From Plasmopara viticola (lineage: Eukaryota; Oomycota; Peronosporomycetes; Peronosporales; Peronosporaceae), in the NCBI GenBank assembly GCA_001695595.3, contig MBPM02000006.1, forward strand, positions 1,240,001-1,304,000: a stretch of DNA of 64,000 bases, written 5' to 3'. Under the pieces are notes generated by a model. The model was not told where the DNA came from, did no database searches, and saw nothing but the letters and a program-made list of their open reading frames with translations. Each line of letters begins with the position of its first letter. The stretch's first letter is position 1. Position numbers and translations under genes: made by a program. This document shows positions 61,001 through 64,000 of this stretch, piece after piece.

Positions 61001-62122
61001 GCTGCAAGCGCTTGGAACAAGACAATCGACCACGTCTTCAAGAAGAACGATTTTAAAAGTTGTGGAGCGGATCAATGCGTCTACGTGAAGAAAGTGGAAG
61101 AAGGTTTTGTGTACGTATGTCTTTATGTCGATGATATGATCATTGCAGCCAAGACGAGCGACGAGATTCTAGAGGTCAAGGGGATGCTTAAAAGTGTTTT
61201 CAAGATGAAGGATCTCGGTATTGCGAAGTTCATCTTGGGCATGGAGATCGACCACGACATGACAGCTTCCACACTAATGATCAAGCAAACACGCTTTATT
61301 AGCGACGTGGCTGAGCGATTTGGGCAGAAAAACGCCAAGAACGTCGACAATCCGTGTACGTCCGGTCTCAAGCTGTCAACATCACAGTCACCAAGTACAG
61401 AAGCTGAGCGTTCAGAGATGCGGTCAAGACCATACCGCTCACTAATTGGATGTCTGCTATATGTTACAACTTGCACTCGGCCGGACGTCGCATACATCGT
61501 GACACAACTGTCTCGATTTCTCGAAAAACCGGGGTTACCACATTGGAACGCCGCAATTCGTGTATTGCGCTACTTAAATTCGACACGTCATCATGGGATC
61601 GTTTATCAAAGAGGGACGGGAAAGGTGATTGTTGAAGCTTTTTCGGATGCTGACTGGGGTAGCAACACCGATGACAGACGGTCTGTCTCAGGTGTGTTGA
61701 TCAACATTGGTAAAGCTCCGGTTGTATTCAAGTCCAAGTATCAGAGAACAGTTGCACTAAGTTCCGCAGAAGCAGAGTATATGGCGCTCAGCTTGTGCAC
61801 ACAAGAAGTACTTTGGGCGCGCGCAATGCTCAAGGACATGGGTCAAGAACAAGTGGGAGGCACGCAAATATGGGAAGACAATCAAGGTGCGATAGCTTTG
61901 GCAAACAACGCGGGCTACCACGCACGTACAAAGCACGTGGACATCAGACATCACTTTATTCGGGAGAACGTTCAGCATGGATTACTCAAGATTGGCTACA
62001 TTGATACGAAGAGTCAGCTTGCAGATATGCTAACCAAGGCGCTTGGAACCAAGATGCTGAAGTATCTGCGCGAAGCCTCCGGAATCAAGACCAAGTCAGC
62101 AACAAAGGACACACAGCATTAG
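58016..62122 (+). CDS. Copia gag-pol polyprotein
   Basis: 1368 aa in one frame. Order: gag capsid-like region (1-200); basic linker and CCHC zinc knuckle CFNCNQTGHMKRDC (about 223-236); aspartic protease WLIDSGATSHMT (Asp about 266). The integrase has a pre-integrase HHCC (MGHP..CGGCMKGK), then the DDE set in HTDVMGP, SDNGTEF and PQQNGIAERMNRT (about 460-560). The reverse transcriptase runs from CRWVFAKKRD (about 886) to the catalytic YVDDM (about 1037), and RNase H has DADWGSNTDDRRSVSG, SSAEAEYMALS and ADMLTKAL (1210-1345). Integrase before RT defines Copia rather than Gypsy. Gag and pol share a frame with no stop or frameshift between them, so the Gag excess must be made another way. All catalytic residues seem present. 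Confidence 0.95.
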   Translation: MTTKRTEVLLGDGNYYHWEFNMRMALARKGLLGHIMGAKGESEITETWLVNDAKALGIIAQGVEIQHQTKIRSATRALEAWGTLRDFYHRSTLHNRVTMTRRLHEFKMESGTRMVEHLDAFDELVVGLQMTGEPVDESRQLVVLLSSLPAEYEIISSIVENAKDITLIEVKEKLLKESDRLQKKEASEKAFRATYNDGRIKGRRGRGRKDYAPRKGGGFRGKCFNCNQTGHMKRDCPAAENRSRNRYSGNDAVFAVGDEKSVSWLIDSGATSHMTPHRSDLIDFKQLKDDIKVTIADGRKLRVEGAGTVKLIGLDGRRISMMEVLLIPGLDRRLLSVGKLAERGLSVEFQRASCIIWDKNEALATGTRNGKAYTLDCQQEEARLVQYSGVDSQWELWHARMGHPSEDVLVKTMRSTEGIPALKQGIKTLCGGCMKGKQTIEAFPGRSKTKTSRVLELVHTDVMGPMKTLSKGGARYILTFVDDYSRYVVAYFLAKKSEVADKITMFKALHENQWGTRIKCLRSDNGTEFVNKTVTNLCQRNGIIHQRTVPYSPQQNGIAERMNRTIMEKARSMLHYKCVPTCWWAEAVSTAVYLINRSPNTMHPNNTPYELGFKMKPRMDHLRVFGSHGYAHVDQVKRTKLEAKSFKCMFLGYAEDTKGYRVYDLEKDKISVSRSVKLDEREVGGIYETHPPKQIKVIHVTKDNDESAVSGPTEHQQDQDELMEGEGEDEIPDAPMNEEESDTNESRIEMLRLPTSVHSELTEYRPPTLDAQEDRLVFRPQVERSRRTNEPMLLLENGSDADESLGGSEGPPSSKRARIDEDGLIAEAILAYAVSVGEESDLPTTYAQAMSSDEAEQWRQAMDAELQSHHKNKTWTLVPRESIGRTIGCRWVFAKKRDQNGCVVRYKARLVAKGFKQKYGVDFFETYSPVANMNSIRVVLAVCAVLGYKMEQLDVDTAFLNSVLSDRVHMEVPIGVKGAQGFACQLNKAIYGLKQAASAWNKTIDHVFKKNDFKSCGADQCVYVKKVEEGFVYVCLYVDDMIIAAKTSDEILEVKGMLKSVFKMKDLGIAKFILGMEIDHDMTASTLMIKQTRFISDVAERFGQKNAKNVDNPCTSGLKLSTSQSPSTEAERSEMRSRPYRSLIGCLLYVTTCTRPDVAYIVTQLSRFLEKPGLPHWNAAIRVLRYLNSTRHHGIVYQRGTGKVIVEAFSDADWGSNTDDRRSVSGVLINIGKAPVVFKSKYQRTVALSSAEAEYMALSLCTQEVLWARAMLKDMGQEQVGGTQIWEDNQGAIALANNAGYHARTKHVDIRHHFIRENVQHGLLKIGYIDTKSQLADMLTKALGTKMLKYLREASGIKTKSATKDTQH

Positions 62123-62135
62123 CGGTGAGTGGGAG

Positions 62136-62281
62136 TGTTAACATTACACCGCTGAATGCATGTTGAACAGGTGGATGGCTTTACAGTAATTACAAGTACG
62201 TCACAATTAGTAATTACATATGGTAGCCATTCATTGGTCAGGATAAATATATTCACTTCGGTTTTTACTTTCTTCTTAACA
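62136..62281 (+). repeat. 3' LTR of the Copia element
   Basis: Identical by eye to the 5' LTR, followed by the target duplication AATAC (62282-62286). The polyprotein stop (62120-62122) is only 13 nt before it. Confidence 0.95.
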
Positions 62282-62530
62282 AATACGTATTTGTCTCTAA
62301 ATGCACGAAGACTTGCGGTACATACTCTACAAGCAAGGTATTTTATGACCCGAAATATCCAGTGAATTTTTTTAAGGCCACTGTAGTTTCTAAGGTTCCG
62401 CGTGAAAAGAAGTTGGTTTTGAGTGTAGAACATTTCAGCAAACAGATTCCATACCACCATTTCAACGATTTGTGCTGTCGAAAGAAGACGGCTTGAAAAT
62501 ACGTCTTTATAATATCGATGAATCTAGTAA
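62282..62530 (-). other. Open frame split by the Copia insertion (5' part)
   Basis: The minus strand is open from about 62525, with a Met at 62460, to the Copia target site. Reading across one AATAC copy, the same frame continues at 57816 and ends at 57639. The pre-insertion frame would be about 118 codons from the Met. Not recognised (contains HWIFRVIKYLACRV and EKILLLAWLRRSC); may be chance. Confidence 0.25.
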
Positions 62531-62934
62531 TTTGTAATTCGCTGAAGTGCAGGCGACTGTCAAGTCATCTTACCTCGCCAGTTTAAATTGATATTTCCTA
62601 AAAGCTTCAAAGCAATCATGTACTTGCTCCATGGACTTTACATTTTGTCTTTCAGCAATCCTCGATTGTCCACAAAAAAATGCCTCAAATTGTATACTAC
62701 CTATTCGTGCAGTACAAGTCCATAAATGTGTAAGAACAGACAATTCACAAAACGCAATTTTTCTAAAATAGAAAAGTCAGTAAGATGAAACAGAAGAAGA
62801 AAGTGAGAAGATCTTGCACATTCAGAAAGCATAAACATATCTGACTCTTGACACTTCATAGTAACAGACGCTCGGGCTAATGCTTGATATATTGTCCGTC
62901 GGCCACAAAGTGAGCTATTTTGATCTCCTCCACG
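62531..62934. other. Gene-less stretch
   Basis: Nothing recognisable between the Copia-interrupted frame and the GH6 relic. Confidence 0.45.
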
Positions 62935-63245
62935 CCATTATTTTCAGGTCCCAGACTGGGTGTGAAGGTCTCAGATTGGCCCCAGATTGGGTGACAGGAG
63001 TCTCAGACAGAGTAATAGTGGGTCTAAGCCTGACTTCAAAAGTCTTAGAAATAGGTTGATGAGACTGAGTAACGGAAATCTCAGTGTGAGCAGTAGGGGT
63101 TTTAGACTGAGTGACGGAGGTTTCAGTCTGAGTGATAGAAATTTCAGATGATTGTAGGGATCTTCGACTGGGTCATTGGGGTCAATGACTGGACTATTAT
63201 CAGAAAAGTGGTGATTCCCGTTACGATTGGCTCCATGGGACATAA
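62935..63245 (-). pseudogene. GH6 tail relic
   Basis: The minus strand starts near a GGCTCCATGGG equivalent of GMEP and continues into decayed TPxxQSE repeats (GTCTCAGACTG-type units every ~21-30 nt on the plus strand). It ends in a CCCAGTCTGGGACCT equivalent of the GH6-2 3' end. The catalytic domain and intron are gone: beyond 63250 the sequence changes to the GH6 upstream region (63340-63960, compare the reverse complement of 15200-15680). A deletion of more than 1 kb joined the promoter side to the tail. Confidence 0.75.
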
Positions 63246-63249
63246 ATTA

Positions 63250-64000
63250 CATGGTTCTATTTTTGATACATTAAAATGCAACATTTTCTGAGGCGTACAA
63301 TGGATCATGTATTATATTGGTGGAGATGGAAAATATATCTTACCTTACGCATACTGATCAAAAAGCATGCAAAGCCCAGTATTTAAGTGTGCAAGGAGAC
63401 ATTTGTGTTTTGTACGATTTGTGGCCTTATTGCAGTGTCGAAATGCTGGTTCCTGGGAAAAGGACGCACCATTCCTGCTATCCGAGAACACGTCTTTCGG
63501 CTTTCCCAATCGATACCCTTAACAATTCGTTTGTGGCTAAAACATTTGTGTGACACTTAGTGAAATACGTAAACGCACATTTTGACAGTTCGTATAACAA
63601 AAGGTGTAGATGAAAAAGATGTGGAGCGCTTAAAAACTTGCACGAGACTTGCTAAAGAGCGCAATCGTATTTGAAGTCGTAGACTCACTTTACATTCGAC
63701 AGCCCAGAAAATAATATTGCATATGTCAAAAATTGATTTACGTTGAGTTGGAGTGATCCAAGTCCTGCATGTGAAGACCTGTGTAATGATTTGTTATGAC
63801 TGTTTGGCCCGTATTTTTTTTAACGTGATGGCCTCTACGAGTTTTTAGTCATCGTCAGTGGCTGACGGAACCATTACTTCACATACCGCGATGATGATAG
63901 TAAATTCCCCCATATGTTTAATTATACGGTTGTAAGTTGGTTTTTAAGGGTTATAAGAAATCGAGCTTTTGTTTTGAAGCTAGTTTTTTGTTGATAAGCA
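63250..64000 (-). repeat. GH6 upstream-region relic
   Basis: GGAGACATTTGTGTTTTGTACGATTTGTGGCC (63398-63429) and AAAAGGACGCACCATTCCTG match, inverted, the region 300-600 nt upstream of GH6-2/-3. The match fades by about 63700. Contains the 78-codon plus frame 63317-63553 related to the divergent small ORF at 15476-15676. Confidence 0.6.

Larger units (their letters stand above)
57822..62281 (+). mobile_element. Intact Ty1/Copia LTR retrotransposon
   Basis: A 4460-bp element with identical 146-bp LTRs, a 48-nt leader, a single 1368-codon gag-pol frame, a purine-rich tract (62123-62135) and a 5-bp target duplication AATAC on both sides. Identical LTRs and an unbroken frame mean a very recent insertion, and the element is probably autonomous. 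It is related to, but clearly distinct from, the decayed Copia debris in the tandem units and at 42.9-44.3 kb. Confidence 0.95.

Overview
This window looks like nuclear DNA of an oomycete, most likely Phytophthora or a close relative. The genes have one short intron (68-77 nt, GTACGT donor). Several have the oomycete Inr/FPR core promoter (TCATTYYNCAWTTT type) about 35-65 nt before the ATG. Copia, hAT and MULE transposons and a SINE-like family fill much of the rest. The species cannot be named from sequence alone.

The host genes that matter are six secreted glycoside hydrolase family 6 (cellobiohydrolase-type) genes: 2996-4257 (-), 16194-17463 (+), 23985-25191 (+), 36910-38116 (-), 40591-41891 (+) and 50208-51517 (+). 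All share one architecture: a signal peptide, a first exon of exactly 746 nt, a phase-2 intron, and a second exon carrying the end of the catalytic domain plus a fast-changing repetitive Thr/Pro/Gln/Ser tail. Two GH6 relics lie at 31490-31597 (5' end only) and 62935-63245 (tail only). Together they would act outside the cell on beta-1,4-glucan, from the plant wall or the oomycete's own cellulose wall.

Layout. 1-2330: MULE transposase fragment, a 140-bp foldback, and a TIR element carrying a broken dynamin GTPase fragment, with a SINE inserted in its right TIR. 2996-4257: GH6-1. 4430-14030: mostly featureless, with a repeat relic, a perfect hairpin, a SINE with perfect TSD and a possible Ulp1-protease relic. 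14030-14920: MULE relic with a SWIM zinc finger. 14940-31597: two complete tandem copies and one partial copy of a ~7.8-kb unit (GH6 gene, Copia debris, terminal segment 'S'). 31597-40372: the same unit inverted, making a palindrome with ~7.7-kb arms and a ~1.06-kb spacer. 40591-41891: GH6-5. 42900-44100: Copia pol debris. 44560-47685: hAT element with perfect 8-bp TSD and one nonsense codon, holding a SINE. 48000-48840: broken alpha-tubulin pseudogene. 49246-49577: another SINE. 50208-51517: the divergent GH6-6. 51518-57821: no recognisable gene. 57822-62281: intact Copia retrotransposon with identical 146-bp LTRs. 62935-63960: deleted GH6 relic.

The strongest story is the expansion of a secreted cellulase family by tandem and inverted segmental duplication, with patchy arm-to-arm identity suggesting gene conversion, inside a region still receiving young transposons. 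I found no new defence-like or otherwise unprecedented system. All alignments were made by eye.
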